From: Myrica gale
Taxonomy: Eukaryota > Streptophyta > Magnoliopsida > Fagales > Myricaceae
Length of the DNA: 64,000 bases
Direction: 5' to 3'
NCBI GenBank assembly: GCA_963930655.1
Contig: OZ005601.1
Coordinates: forward strand, 28,582,921 to 28,646,920
Shown piece after piece: positions 1 to 11,734 of the stretch. A program made the position numbers and the translations under genes. The notes under the pieces were generated by a model. The model saw only the letters and a program-made list of their open reading frames with translations, was not told the DNA's origin and made no database searches. Every line of letters begins with the position of its first letter. Positions within the stretch are counted from its first letter, which is position 1.

Positions 1-500
1 CGTCGGATAATCTTCGGAGGAAAGGTATCTATATTGCAGATTGGTGTTATCTTTGTCTTGATAATGGGGAGTCGGTTGACCACGTGCTCCTCCATTGTCC
101 GTTTTCGAGGGGAATTTGGAATCATGTGCTGGGCATTACAAATTTTCAGTGGGTAATGCCGGAGAAGGTTTCGGGAGTGTTGTGGAGTTGGAGTAGGAGG
201 TTGTCCAATCCGATTGCCAAGGCTATTTGGAGAATGATTCCTTCATGCATTTGGTGGTGTCTTTGGAGGGAACGGAATAGTAGATGTTTTGAGAATTGTT
301 CATTGTCTTTGGTGAAGATGCAAGAACTTGTGTTACTTTCCCTATTTAGTTGGGCTAATGTGGTGCTTGGCTGTCTTTTTGTTGATTTTAATGATTTTCT
401 TAGTTTTTTGGTTTGTTTAGATTAAGTGATTTCGGTATAGCACTTTGTACTGTTCTCACTTTTTTCTAATGAGATTGGTTACTTATCAAAAAAAAAAGAT
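1..500 (+). mobile_element. LINE (L1-type) 3' end with zf-RVT domain and poly(A)
   Basis: Frame 3 is open from base 3 to 425. It encodes the zinc-binding C-terminal region typical of plant L1-type LINE reverse transcriptases: a Cys pair near the start (WCYLC), then DHVLLHCPFSRGIW, then the tryptophan-rich IWWCLWRERNSRCF block. The reading frame stops at 425. A short 3' UTR runs into an A-run at about 489-498, as expected for the 3' end of a target-primed insertion. The 5' part is outside the window. A relative lies on the opposite strand near 55.5 kb. This is a decayed or truncated element, not a host gene. Confidence 0.85.
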
Positions 501-1593
501 TCTTGATGGGAACCACTCAGTTGAGTTCTGACATACATTAGATCATCAATGAGGAAACTGTCTAAAATTCTCATTGCATTATAAGCATAGTTCCGTCCAA
601 CTGCCTTTAAATGGGCTAGAGTCAAACAAATGTATATTCATCAACACGTCCATTAAGCAGTTTTAGAATGCACACGCCAACACTGTGGAACGAAAAACTT
701 TGTAAGTCTCTACAATTGCTAGATTTCTAAGTTCTAATGCTGACAATCCAAAAAGGTACAACATTAAACAAACTCTGGAATACAGCACGAATCCAGGAGG
801 AAGAAAAATTACCAGAATTAATTATTAGAAAAACCATTTAAAAGTAGCCATAGCCATTTGTTTTGAATCTCATAGATTCCCACGAAGTGTATGATCTTAA
901 AATTTCTTATTTTCATGTGTCCAATGCCTGCCCCCTCCAGGGGGAATGAAAATCAGATTGATCAATATATATAAATCTCATCTTTCTACTTTTCCATGGA
1001 TAAAATTTAGACTCTCATGACTAAAACTTACGTTATCACTTCTGCAAAAGCCAAAGCAATAAAATAAACAGGACACCACAACCCAGGAGTTCGAAAAATA
1101 ACCAGATCCCCAAATACAAGAAAGAATAAATTCATGTTCAGATACATATTGTAAAACTTTGCATACCAGGTTGTTTCAATCTCAAAGATTCTTAGGAAGA
1201 GCGTGATTCTGAATTTCCATTTTGTCTATACAAGAGCAGAGGAATAGACTCAGACATTTTGTAGAGAAACATAGATACTTACGATCGGAGATATAAGAAA
1301 GACGTAGAAGGAATAATGGACTGTAAAGGCCCCCAAAAATCATTAGAGAGTAATATATGTGACAGTCTGGAAGGTTGCAAAAAAATTTTGCAGCTTCTTG
1401 CTCAAAATTGAAATTCTTCGATGCCAAACAAAGAAAATAATATTTATGCAAACATCAACTCAAATTTCAAATCTCAAAAGAATAAGACCATCCATATAGG
1501 TACCTTATTACAATTTCAACAATACATTAAGCCAGACCCTCTGGCAAAAAAAAGAAATAGAAGGCATCAACCCACAAGGAATCTCAAGATTAC
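501..1593. other. AT-rich stretch, probably intron or spacer, no exon recognised
   Basis: Between the LINE end and the last recognised exon of the minus-strand gene I find no convincing exon on either strand. The 89-residue minus-strand frame at 1182-1451 has no family resemblance and no good splice context. The donor at 1592-1593 shows that the minus-strand gene continues leftwards, so this stretch is most simply its intron. Confidence 0.4.
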
Positions 1594-3940
1594 CTGTTGA
1601 ATATCTGAAGAAAAAAGGATTGGTAAGCGTTCATAAGTTCCCTCTTTCATCCTTGTGTTTATGATACTAAAGTCAAAAAAGTCAGCCTTGAAGCCTTGGA
1701 AATTCCCAAACAGAAGCTTGCACAGTGAGGTGAACTTGTCAGAAATTAAAATATTCAAAAAGGCACGCTGACACTTCGCAGTAATAGTATGGCGATCAGA
1801 TTCCTTTGAATATCCACTAGATATAACACCTGCATCTCCATTAGCTGCTTTCTGAGATCCATTAGACATCCCCCCATCTTGTGAAGATTTGAGCCTACCT
1901 TCATCACTATGGTCAGATTTCTGCAAAAAAAGCAATCAAAGGGACATAATTAAACATAGAAATGATAACTAATTTCAGGCAAAAACACATGCAACCTTGG
2001 TTGCAGCATTAACCTGGGCTGTCCTCGTACAATCAGTTTCACGATTAGATACAAGTGCCTCTCGTATACATCTCTTTATACCACCTTCATCATCACTTAA
2101 TGACTGATAGATGTGCTCCAGTACAACATTTCTACAGTGCCACTGTGAACAATCATCTGAAGCATTCATGGGAACAAAAACTTGTTCACTAGTATTATTG
2201 TGTAGAAATGTGTTGTAGAGTTCCCTTTGAGTCTGCGAGATTTCAAATTAATTTGGTTAGGATTAATAAGGACCATAAACAAAATTCTTGGTTGGTTTTC
2301 TTATGAGTGATATGTTCATTACTAGAAAAAAGAAACAGAGTTGGCTATTTTGAATCATCAGAATGTTGGATTCAATAAACAAACAGGCACATTCCAAATA
2401 TCCTGACAACTTTGCCATTAGTTTTTGGCTTACAGATTCATACCCAAGGATTATGCAACACAGTCAAATTTGATATTATTTATAATAAACCACCTCTAAT
2501 AATAGCCAATATATCACCACAATCCCACAGCTCATAGAAGTGATTATACAGGATCACAATGGGTAAAAAACATACATATATGGTAGTGTGAGGTACATGT
2601 CGATACATCAGACTTGATGCACATACTAAATGCAGAGTCCCACCTGACTACAGTTCGCCAACGCACCCTTTCCATCAACTACAAGGATAGCGAACACAGA
2701 ATACAGACCCTCTCTTTTCCCAAGTATTCGAAGGTTTTAAACCATTGCTGGTGTTTGATGACCTAATCTTCCCCAGAGAGAGAGAAAGAGAGACTTGCAA
2801 AATTTGCACTCAAATAGAATTCCCTTGTTGAGACAACGGAAAGCCCAAAATCTAAGAGAACCTCATCCAATACAAGACACAAATATATGATGATCACACA
2901 CTAGTTTCTCATGATTCATAATAGCAACTCTTGGACACACGAACCTTAGCTCTCGCGGTAAACTTACTAAACATTTGCTAAAACCACTTCACGCAACTGT
3001 GCCACACTCACTCACTGGGATCATTTGATACCAACCCTTACATGCAATGGAGTCTCAAGGCTTTCCATTACAAGACACAAGTGTCAGTTGATGAACCAAC
3101 GAGAACTTCTCTGGAAATCTCTTTTTGACAGCAGGCAGATTTATTCCCTGTGGGTTTGTGGTAGTTTATTCTGGAGGAAAATGTGGGAAAGGAGAGATCG
3201 GTCTAGAGAGGGAGAGTTATGGACAAAAAAAAAGTGGTGAAAGGACGAACTTAGATTAAAATCGACAGAGAGAGTGATCGCTCCCAATCAGCTTTGCATC
3301 TCTGATAATGTGAAAACAGATCACATGTTCGAACTAGCTACTATAACTTCAAAGATTAAACTAAAATGAGTAACTCTCCTATGCCATGATGAAATAATTC
3401 ACCAGAAATATTAATAAGAAAATAATCCCCACAGAACGTCTCCATTTTTCACATGACCATTGCTGTTTAGGATTATTCCCAGAGAGATAAACCTATTTCG
3501 TGTCACTTGTTCATTTAGTTTCCGTGCTGATTTTTCCTCCGATCCAAAACTGTTTTATCATGTCTCACACCACATTTTCATGCTAAAACAACAAAAAACG
3601 TAAACCTTGAAACTCATTCCCTCAGTGGTATTAGAAAGCAAATAAATCAAACCCATCATGCAATTGTAGTGGACATGTGCGATATAAAGAGAAGCAAAAC
3701 CTGTTCTGCTAATTGACTTGCAGCCTCCAGAAAAACTCTACCATCTTCCTGAGCTTTGCTGTCTGATCTCGATTTCACATGTTTGCGCCTCTTGTAAGTT
3801 TGAAAACCCTCACTTCCACCAGAGCAACACTCACCACCATCATTCCCGCCTCCATTTACAAACCCATTATTCCCTGCTTCATTTTTTAAGCCCGTGCATT
3901 CTGTACCATTGCCATTGCAGTTTACCTCTTCATTACCCAT
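1594..3940 (-). CDS. Nuclear protein, N-terminal part (possibly PHD-finger type), 3' exons outside window
   Basis: Three minus-strand exons join in phase 0: 3940-3701, 2232-1996 and 1920-1594, each with consensus GT/AG borders. The first ATG is at 3940 (MGNEEVNCNG). The upstream extension of the frame begins at a GTG and is not needed. The N-terminus is rich in Asn and Gly, followed by a basic segment (TYKRRKHVK) that looks like a nuclear localisation signal. Later segments are a helical block (HCRNVVLEHIYQSLSDDEGG) and the block CQRAFLNILISDKF. These resemble, from memory, the N-terminal region of plant chromatin proteins that carry a PHD finger further on. No zinc-finger cysteine pattern is visible here, because the remaining exons lie left of the last donor (1593) and probably outside the window. 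The gene is real by exon structure, but its name is uncertain. Confidence 0.65.
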
Positions 3941-4500
3941 GTTAAACGCACGCTGGGGGGGGGAATTAGGTTTCCAAGCCACGCCTACATTCCAAGATTT
4001 GGAAACTGTCTGAGTTAGTACAATACCCACTGCACCAAACCATCAAAAAGAGACAAAATCACCACAAACTAACCCGCTTGCGCCAAACATCAAGCTCGTT
4101 TGGTAGCCAAGAAGAACCATGAAAAAAATGAACACGCAATTTCACATAACAGATTTTCTGTTTCTTTTGATTTCTTAGGAACGAAAAAACCAACTAACAA
4201 AGCCAAACACATACTCTTAACTCCTCTGAGTGAAATAATTAGTTCCCTAGGCTCAGCAATATTGAAATTTCCAAAAAAAAAATTTTTTTTATCTTTTCCT
4301 GCCACATTTTTCTCAGCAGTCATACAGAGCAATATGAAAACAAAAAACGGAGAGAACAATTTGCTGATAACAAAGACAGTAACGCTGAGAAAGAGTTGAC
4401 AGCGAGAGAGAAACCCGTACCTAAGTGAAAATTTCGAAGCCTTAAACAGAGAAATCGGAACCCTAAAATCAAAGAAGTAGGAGCGTTGGGACTTTGCACT
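3941..4500 (-). promoter_or_regulatory. 5' UTR with leader intron
   Basis: Upstream of the 3940 ATG the minus strand shows an acceptor at 4031-4030 (TTTGGTGCAG) and a donor at 4420-4419 (TTAG|GTACGGG). This implies a leader intron of about 390 bp and a first non-coding exon from 4421 to roughly 4500. The exon position and the CT-rich intron suit a 5' UTR intron. The exact transcription start is not visible. Confidence 0.5.
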
Positions 4501-6138
4501 GACCCTTCCAGCGGCCTAATCCGGAAGATTTAATTTTTTTTTTGTAAAATAGAGTACCTTTTGCATATAATAAAATATTTCGTCGGGTATTTTCTTTGTT
4601 TTTTTGTAGTCGGATCTAGGGTGCGGGTGATCCGGAAGTGGTGGGCGGAAGACGGGAAATAACGAGCTGCGGTTGTGACACGAACAGTCAAAACAAGAGT
4701 CAACCCCTACTGAATCGCTGTCAGAAATCCAAAGCCCCCTACAACTATAGAGCCTATAGGAATATCCGTCCTCTGGATTTCTCTGTTTTTTCTTTCCTGA
4801 ACATTCGTATGGACTCTGAAATTGATGCATCTACTCTCTCTCTAGTTGCTTAATCAAACTCGCACTTGACCTATTCGGGGATGTATAGGTATGGGTCTCG
4901 GGTTGGACTCAGACCTCTCTCTCACTCTCTTTTATTTATTACTCTTTATAATTTGGTCACCTCAGCAACCAAAGAGAGAAAGCAACCAAAGAGAGAAAGG
5001 AGTCATGTTTGGGCTGGTGTGAGTCTCAGACTGGACCCACATCTCTCTCTCACTCTCTCACTTATTGCTTTTTTGTAATGAGAAATGTTTGCTATTCTTT
5101 TTGGGTTCTTTTTAAATTTTTCTGGAAAAAATCTAACGATTTATAATCTTTGAGTGTGTAAGGTTCACTTCTAAAATTAATCCTAAGCTGTTGGATTATT
5201 TCTAGAAGAACTCAGGAAGGACATCAAACATTCCTCTTTTGTAAATATCCTAGGTATTACATAGAGTCTGGTCCTATTATTACAATTTTGAGTATTCCCT
5301 GAATTTTGACGTAAGATTTTTCTTCTTTTTGCAATTGCAGCTTTTGGGTATGTCTCAAAAATGCGTAATAATTGAGATTCATGCAAATAGTAACCTGCAT
5401 ATTAAAAAAATATTCCACAGGTGATATGGTCCTAGTAGGAGCATTATGTACAGCCTGAAAAAGTTTTTTTGGGGGGCTTTAATTTGCTTTTAATATATGT
5501 TTTGTTCTCCTCCTCATTAGCTTTTTGTAAAGTTAGATTTTGATATCGCAGTCTAGCGACATGTTTGATTATGATTTTAATGATAGTTATTATAATTTTT
5601 TTTGCATGCTTAGGCGATGCAATTTTACGATCCTAAAGTCACTATTTTGATATATTAATCTTTATATTCTTTTTCTCTAAAATTACTTACATTTTTTTCT
5701 TCACGATACTTTGCTTTTATAGTCTTTTTCTCATGTCCTTGCGTTTCCATTTTTCGAGAAACTTTGATCCCTCGTTATATTGTGTTACGAGGTGCATTCT
5801 TTCTACACAACTCATAGCGGGTTGTTTGAGCTTTTTGTCGTGGGAATGCTACACGTTATAAGTAGGCTTATAACTGCTTACGACGCGTGTCGTGATTTTT
5901 CTTTCTTTCAAACTTGGTACGATACGGGCCTATTATCGTCGTTGGGCTTTTCGTATGATCACTATTAGTTCCTCTCACCTTATTTCTTAGGATAACTCTG
6001 CAAATATTCATATCATTCATTAATGTGCATTGTATGAATTTGTATCAAATGGTCTCAAATAATATAGCTTTTGTTGCTGACGTTCAAGTAATTTGCAAGT
6101 GAACACCTTAATATGTCTAGATTCATCAAGTTTGTAGC
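4501..6138. other. Promoter and spacer with a short CT-rich duplicated motif
   Basis: No gene is seen. At 4884-4931 and 5013-5060 a roughly 48-bp segment occurs twice: a TCTC(G/A)G(G/A)(T/C)TGGAC core followed by CTCTCTCTCACTCTCT. Between them ACCAAAGAGAGAAA is repeated in tandem (about 4967-5000). The rest is AT-rich without recognisable coding. Confidence 0.5.
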
Positions 6139-7395
6139 TGTTAGGAATATGTTTAGTTGGCATTACTTCGTATGTAAGCTTGTTGAAACTCCTGAGATGT
6201 TAGGTTTGTAAGGTTTCTGGGAAGAGCTGAAATCTGCAGTACAAAGAACTGGGGATTACTTCAGAAAAGTCAAGTCAGTTTGAAGTCAGATGCAAGTCAG
6301 ACAGAAATGCGAATAAAAGAACGACGTAACAGAAATTGGTTAGTTCGTTTTTAATTAAATTAAAGACACCCAGAAAGACCAAAATGCCCAGACCCTTTTA
6401 CGTGGAATTGAGAGTTACCCATAGCTTAAAACCTTCTCAAAATCCATCACGAAAGATTATTCAGAAAATCGAGAAATACCGTGCCTTCAACGAAAGACTT
6501 CCTTTGTGCTTATTTCTGCCCCCTTAGGTTTTCTGAGCCCTAGATGAACTGAGATGAAGCCTTGAAGATAAACCCCTCTTCTTAGGATTCTTAGTTCGAT
6601 ATTTCGATCACCACCGTTATTTCCCCAAAAAGAAATTCAAAACTTTCGGAGGTTGCTGAAATCTTGAAGGCCCAAGTGACGAGTTCGTGCGATTGTTGTT
6701 GTTGCTGGTTTGCAATGGAGAATGGCAAGGTATGAATAGCTAGGTGAACAAAGTTAGCTTTTCGAATGGATGAGAGGTTCTCGATCCCTGCATTGGAGCA
6801 GATCCGGACGGTGAGGTTCGGGTAAGAAATCAAGTGTGTTAGACTAGGGTTGTGGCCAGTCTTGAGTCTAAAGATCACTTTGTATTTCAAGTTTGAAAAG
6901 CTAGTGGAATTGTTACCTGGCCTACGGGCCCGGAGAGTTTTTGTCTCTTGGAATTTGTTTCCAAGAGATTTTCTCTTCGTCACCAGATTGTGTGTTTGTG
7001 TGGTGATTGATTCTTTAATTGTGTTCTTGTTTTTAAAGTGCTTATCAATATAAACCATAAGCTGAATGTTCATGTGTTATTCTTGATTTGAAAAGAATCT
7101 TGGATATAGATTCGGTATTACCTGATTTGCATTCTGCTTGACAAATTAATGTTGTAGTAATTTTGTGTGTTGAAATTACTAATATGACTTGGTGAAGTTT
7201 GTGCAGGAACATTTTGGTTTGATTGAAATAGTTTTGAAATAGTTTGATTCACATTTCATTTGATTAGTTAGATTGTTGTTAATGTGTGTTAATAAATTCT
7301 AATTAGTCTTTGCGTAGAGTGAGCAGAATTTTCCTGTTGAAAAATTGTAATAGGGGGAAGAAAAATTGGATAACCTATTCACCCCCCCTCTAGGT
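6139..7395 (+). mobile_element. Probable Copia-type solo LTR or decayed LTR with adjoining primer site
   Basis: The segment begins TGTTAGGAATATG. It ends in the C-run block TATTCACCCCCCCTCTAGG that is common at the 3' end of SIRE-like Copia LTRs. It is followed at about 7400 by TTGGTATCTGATTGAG, which resembles the initiator-Met-tRNA primer site of Copia elements with mismatches. No gag-pol coding follows, so this is a solo or eroded LTR. The start coordinate is the least certain part. Confidence 0.45.
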
Positions 7396-9814
7396 TAAGT
7401 TGGTATCTGATTGAGTCTTAAACAAGTATGTTCAGTAGCCATCAACGGAACTAGGCAGGGCGAACAGGTGCTCGGCCACAGTTTGTTCTACTAAAAAAAT
7501 TAATTTTTTTAAGGTTTCGCCCCCTATGAGCCTAGGCATGCCCCCTTCAAAATTTGATGCACAATCCCTTAAATCAAACAAGAAATTCCTAGAAAACGAG
7601 ATGCATTATTTTACATGCACAATCCCTTAAATCTCATGACTATCTGATGTATGGGAACAATATTCCTTTTCCTTTCAAAGTGTGATTAGCAAAGCAATCA
7701 GAAAGTTTCCTTAAAATTATGAACTCTTTTAGAATTCATTATGTTGTTATTGGTTATTAGATAAGACTTCTTTGCTACAAAGAAAATCAAAAGTCGTCAC
7801 TAAATCTGTGGGGGAAGGCTCCCGCCATGGCGCCTGCAAAAAATGAGTTAACTGTGTTCACACAGTACTGTAAAACTATGCATTTTGATAACTTTTGGCG
7901 ATGATCTATTTCGTCGCCTGAAATTTCGTTGCTAATGTTAGTTAAGACGACGTTCAATATATCAGATGGACAATGTTCAAACATATATAAGAAAATTGAT
8001 TGATGGTTTTCAAATAAGCATAACCAAATTTGTTCTCACAAAAGCTTGTCTATTCAAAACATATTCGATTGAATGAAATCCGTACTGATTTTAACCTAAA
8101 CGATCAAACAAACAATCCTTCCTTCAAACAAACATATAAGCAAATTGTTCCACCGAGTTCTACTCTTTGTTATTTGATCAACTAATCATGTCATCCAATT
8201 AGTATGCTTATGTTCGAACATCATAAAATACTTCAATATTTTAATATTTTCAGTATTTTTAGTCCTTGATTTTTAATATTTTACACTTTTTGCATTAAAT
8301 AGTAAAAAATAAATTTCCATTATAATAAACATAAAAAATTCATTTAAATCATCTCTCTTTTCATAATTCTCATAAACCAAAATTTTGACCAACCAAATAT
8401 TTGGTTAGCAAACATCAGTGATCCTCCTCTGAGCAGGATTGTCCCATTCATATGATTTGAGCTTAGTTACGTTTTTTTTTTAGATAACTAGATAAATTAA
8501 TTTTCAGTAAGTTCAGACACACCTAATTCATTGTGGTGGGAGTACAATAATAAATTCAAACATTAATTGATTCGGCCCACAGACATAAGTTGTTTCTTAC
8601 CGAGAAAAAGGTAAAGCATTTCGATTGTTAGAGGCTTAAATTACATTAACTAAAGCACTATGCCTACGACATGGCCTCTCTTGGTTTTTCATACATAACT
8701 TTGTTCTTTCTGTTTCTTTTTTTTTTAACTCTCTTTCGATATATTATTAATAGAAATACATAAATCACAAACTTGGGGATACTACATCCATGTAAGGTGT
8801 TGGCTACTCATGGGGTGAATCAATATGCTACATATCACCTTTGCATCTCAGTGGTTAATTACTAGCCCTATGATTTCTCAAATCAATTATATTACCTTTG
8901 GAATAATCTTAGGACTTCATTATTGCCTAAATAGAATAAAAAATAGTCCATTAAAGAAAAAACAAAAAACAAAAAGATATAAGAGAGTCAGTGATATTTA
9001 TTTCTTCTAATTTATTTCTTGGCCCCATAAATAACTAGGTTGATATTCGTTTGAAAGAAATTTGTAGGATTCAGATAAAATTGTAAATATTTAGGTGATG
9101 TTAAATTTGTATTGACATGCGTGCAGAAATTGTTAAAAATGATTGTCTGTAAAAAAGGTAATAAAGTGTTCTATTGAAATACGTGCGTTTTGCGATATTT
9201 GACATGTAAATATAAAAAATAAGATGCAATTTTTTTAAAAAAAATACTAAATCGATCATGCCCCGATCTTGCGCCCGCAAATTTGTTCATTTTCCCTCAT
9301 TAAGACACTGTGCAACGTATTTCTTCTCATCATTTCTTGAGAAACAAACAATTGATTACAATATTTTGGCTCTCATTATCCTCTATAGAACTCGCAGTGT
9401 TTATTAGTGTATTTAAATCCAATTTTTAAAATATTTTTAAGGGTTTCTCTCTTCCCTAATGATTTGATGTGACATTTGGATATATTTAAAATACATCTGG
9501 AATTTGCAGTTATATTTGAGAAATTCTTGGTCACTAATTCTTCCCAGATTAAACTCTTATTTCAATAAATTATTTTTTTAATCTGATATACAGGCCAGTA
9601 TAAATACACCTAGACTATATGATTTTATCTTCCACACAAATCAAGCTATTATCATATTAAAAATATTTTTAAAAGTGATTCCAAAATATTAGTAACACTC
9701 AATTTTAAACTTAAAATCTTAGAAAAAATAAATTAATAAAGCTTAAACCTGACCAATTCTTTTAAGTTGTTTCAATAAATTTTCGATAAAAGGACGCACA
9801 TGCATTTAAAAAAT
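7396..9814. other. AT-rich intergenic DNA with a small C-rich transposon scrap
   Basis: At about 7455-7560 there is a fragment with C-rich tracts on either side of an AT core (GTTTCGCCCCCTATGAGCC, then GCCCCCTTCAAAATTTG). It matches the style of the ends of the hAT element at 38863-40102. The remainder of this stretch has only short shadow frames and no recognisable gene or RNA. Confidence 0.4.
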
Positions 9815-10016
9815 GGATAAATACAAAATCAGTCCCTGTGCTATACGCAAAAATCGTTTTAGTCCTTGTGATATGAAAAATATCGATTTAGTCCCAATGA
9901 TTCTATTTTCGTTTGTTATTGGTCCTTCATCAGGGACTAATTTTATTACTTTCTGAAATCACAGGGACTAAATCAATTTTTACGTATAGCACATGGACTA
10001 ATTTTACATTTATCCT
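9815..10016. mobile_element. MITE, near-perfect inverted repeat
   Basis: The two ends are inverted copies of each other. GGATAAATACAAAATCAGTC at the left pairs, with a few mismatches, with GACTAATTTTACATTTATCC at the right. The arm continues through the motif GTGCTATACG and its reverse complement CGTATAGCAC. Arms are about 45 bp or more within a 202-bp element. It lies about 120 bp upstream of the BTB gene start and so may sit in its promoter. Confidence 0.7.
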
Positions 10017-10139
10017 TTTAAAAAAAATCGGAAATTAATCACACTGAAATTCTCTACTAGAATCATCCCTTATAAAATTCTGCAAAATAAGGCCTTTGCA
10101 GAGAGCAGAACATAGGACCAGCTTTAATCATTCCCAAGG

Positions 10140-11734
10140 ATGGCGATGCAACGGAGCCGGTGCATAACGGAGATACGTGAACCGGAGATTGGGTCGGAGG
10201 AAGAGGCGATGCTGTGCGTGTCGTGTCAGGGGGAGTACAACGCAGAGGACGCGGGCACGTGCAAGGAGTGCTACGAGGAAGCGAACGAGACGGAGGAGGA
10301 GCTGAAGAGGGAGATCGAGGACTTGAAGGCCAAGGTCGCTTTCCTGAGGTTTTGGTCTCCCCTCGACCTCCACTACCAACCCGGCCGGCCCAGTGGGCCC
10401 CGCTTCACCGATGTCGTCCTTGTCGCCTCCTCCGAGGACCCCTCTGCCGAGCTCGGCCTCCCCGTCCCCGCGCACAAAGCCCTTCTGGTCAGCAACCAAC
10501 CCTTCTTTTTTCACTTTTTTTTTTGTGTTATTGTGGGCAGGGGTATACACCTATTGAAATAATTATATTAAATTCCTTCTTGGTGGATGACTGAACCCAT
10601 ATATATGTTAAATGTAGTTTGGTATGTAAAATAATCAACTTTAATTACCCCCTTTGTGAATCTGAACTTTGATTAATCATGAAGTTGAGAAACAGTGGAG
10701 AGGAATTCAATTTTGAAAACAAAGCGTGCTACCTGGCTGCTCTACTACTTGTACACGAAGACTTGCTATTTTATTCATTTTACTGAAGCGTTGCCTTTGC
10801 TTCTGAACATTATCAAGTGTGGCTACATTTGTCCCTAAATACCATTAATTTGAGTGAGAGCATATTGTATTTTTTCTTGTAGCTATTGCAGATTCTGGTT
10901 CGTTGTGTTTTGGGGATATGAACCTGAGTATGAATGGATTCGCTTTGTTTAGGTATATCTTAGCAGTAATGAAAGTGTTATATTAACTCTTAAGGGGTTG
11001 GCTTAAGTGGTTAAGGATTGGGTTTTAGGTCAAAGTTCAAAACTTCATAGGTGCTACCAATTCTTTGAGGTCATAACTTTTAGCTGGTAATTGCCCGACT
11101 TGTGTGGGATAAGAGAACTGCACAGATCTCAGAACTAGTCAAAGTGAGCGTAAGCTGACCCGGACACTCGGTTGGAAAGAAAAAAATGTTATATTTAATG
11201 CGAAATATCATTAGAGATTTGAATATGTTGGTTTAACTTATTCTACACATTTGCTTATGGAATCAGGTTAGCCGTTCCCCAGTGTTCAAGGCTATGCTTG
11301 AGAATGAAATGGAAGAAAGCCGAAGTGGCACCATCAAGATTTGTGATGTGTCCTATGATGCCCTTCGCGCCTTTGTCAACTATTTGTACACTGCTGAAGT
11401 GTTGCTTGATGATCAGATGGCTTGTGACCTTTTAGTGTTGTCTGAAAAGTACCAGGTAAAGCATCTCAAGGCATATTGTGAGAAGTTCTTGGTGTCGAGA
11501 TTGAGCTGGGAGAATTCTGTCGCGAGCTATGGGTTTGCCCACCGGCACAATGCCAAGCATCTGCTTGAGGCTGCTTTGTCATTGATCATGGACAACATGG
11601 ACAAGCTTACTAAAATGGAGGAGTACTCGGAGCTTGTCGAGAAGGATCCGCGGCTTATAGTGGAAATCTTTGAAGCTTATCTCTCCAAACAGGTTAATAC
11701 TGCTGCCCACAAGGATTCTTCAATGAAGCAATAG
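10140..11734 (+). CDS. BTB/POZ domain protein (At4g08455-like)
   Basis: Two exons, 10140-10487 and 11267-11734, join in phase 0 to give about 271 residues (116 + 155). The N-terminus has two CxxC pairs (CVSCQGEYNAEDAGTCKEC, residues about 26-44), then an acidic coiled-coil-like stretch (ETEEELKREIEDLKAKV). The BTB/POZ fold follows: FTDVVLVAS, VPAHKALL, then VSRSPVFKAMLENEMEES across the splice, ICDVSYDALRAFVNYLYT, and a helical C-terminal region after the domain (AYCEKFLVSRLSWENSV). The order matches the small plant BTB protein At4g08455 and relatives, which are presumed CUL3 E3-ligase substrate adaptors. It is intact. The start is the first ATG, 34 bp downstream of the last stop in any reasonable 5' leader. 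The intron carries a SINE. Confidence 0.88.
10985..11186 (+). mobile_element. SINE in the BTB-gene intron, with target-site duplication
   Basis: The 202-bp insert has a tRNA-like RNA-polymerase-III promoter: a box-A-like GGCTTAAGTGGTTAAGG near 11000 and a degenerate box-B-like stretch about 35 bp later. It also has the conserved plant SINE tail block AGCGTAAGCTGACCCGGACA and ends in an A-rich tail. It is flanked by a 9-bp direct repeat TGTTATATT (10976-10984 and 11187-11195). It is in the sense orientation within the intron of the BTB gene. Confidence 0.8.

Noticed and set aside
3941..4030. Longer N-terminus for the first minus-strand gene
   Set aside because: Starts at a GTG directly after a splice acceptor; the first ATG is at 3940.
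6591..7073. 160-residue minus-strand frame
   Set aside because: Lies inside the probable Copia LTR, with no family resemblance.
10128..10550. 140-residue open frame on the minus strand opposite BTB exon 1
   Set aside because: Shadow of a GC-rich real exon; low-complexity composition and no family resemblance.
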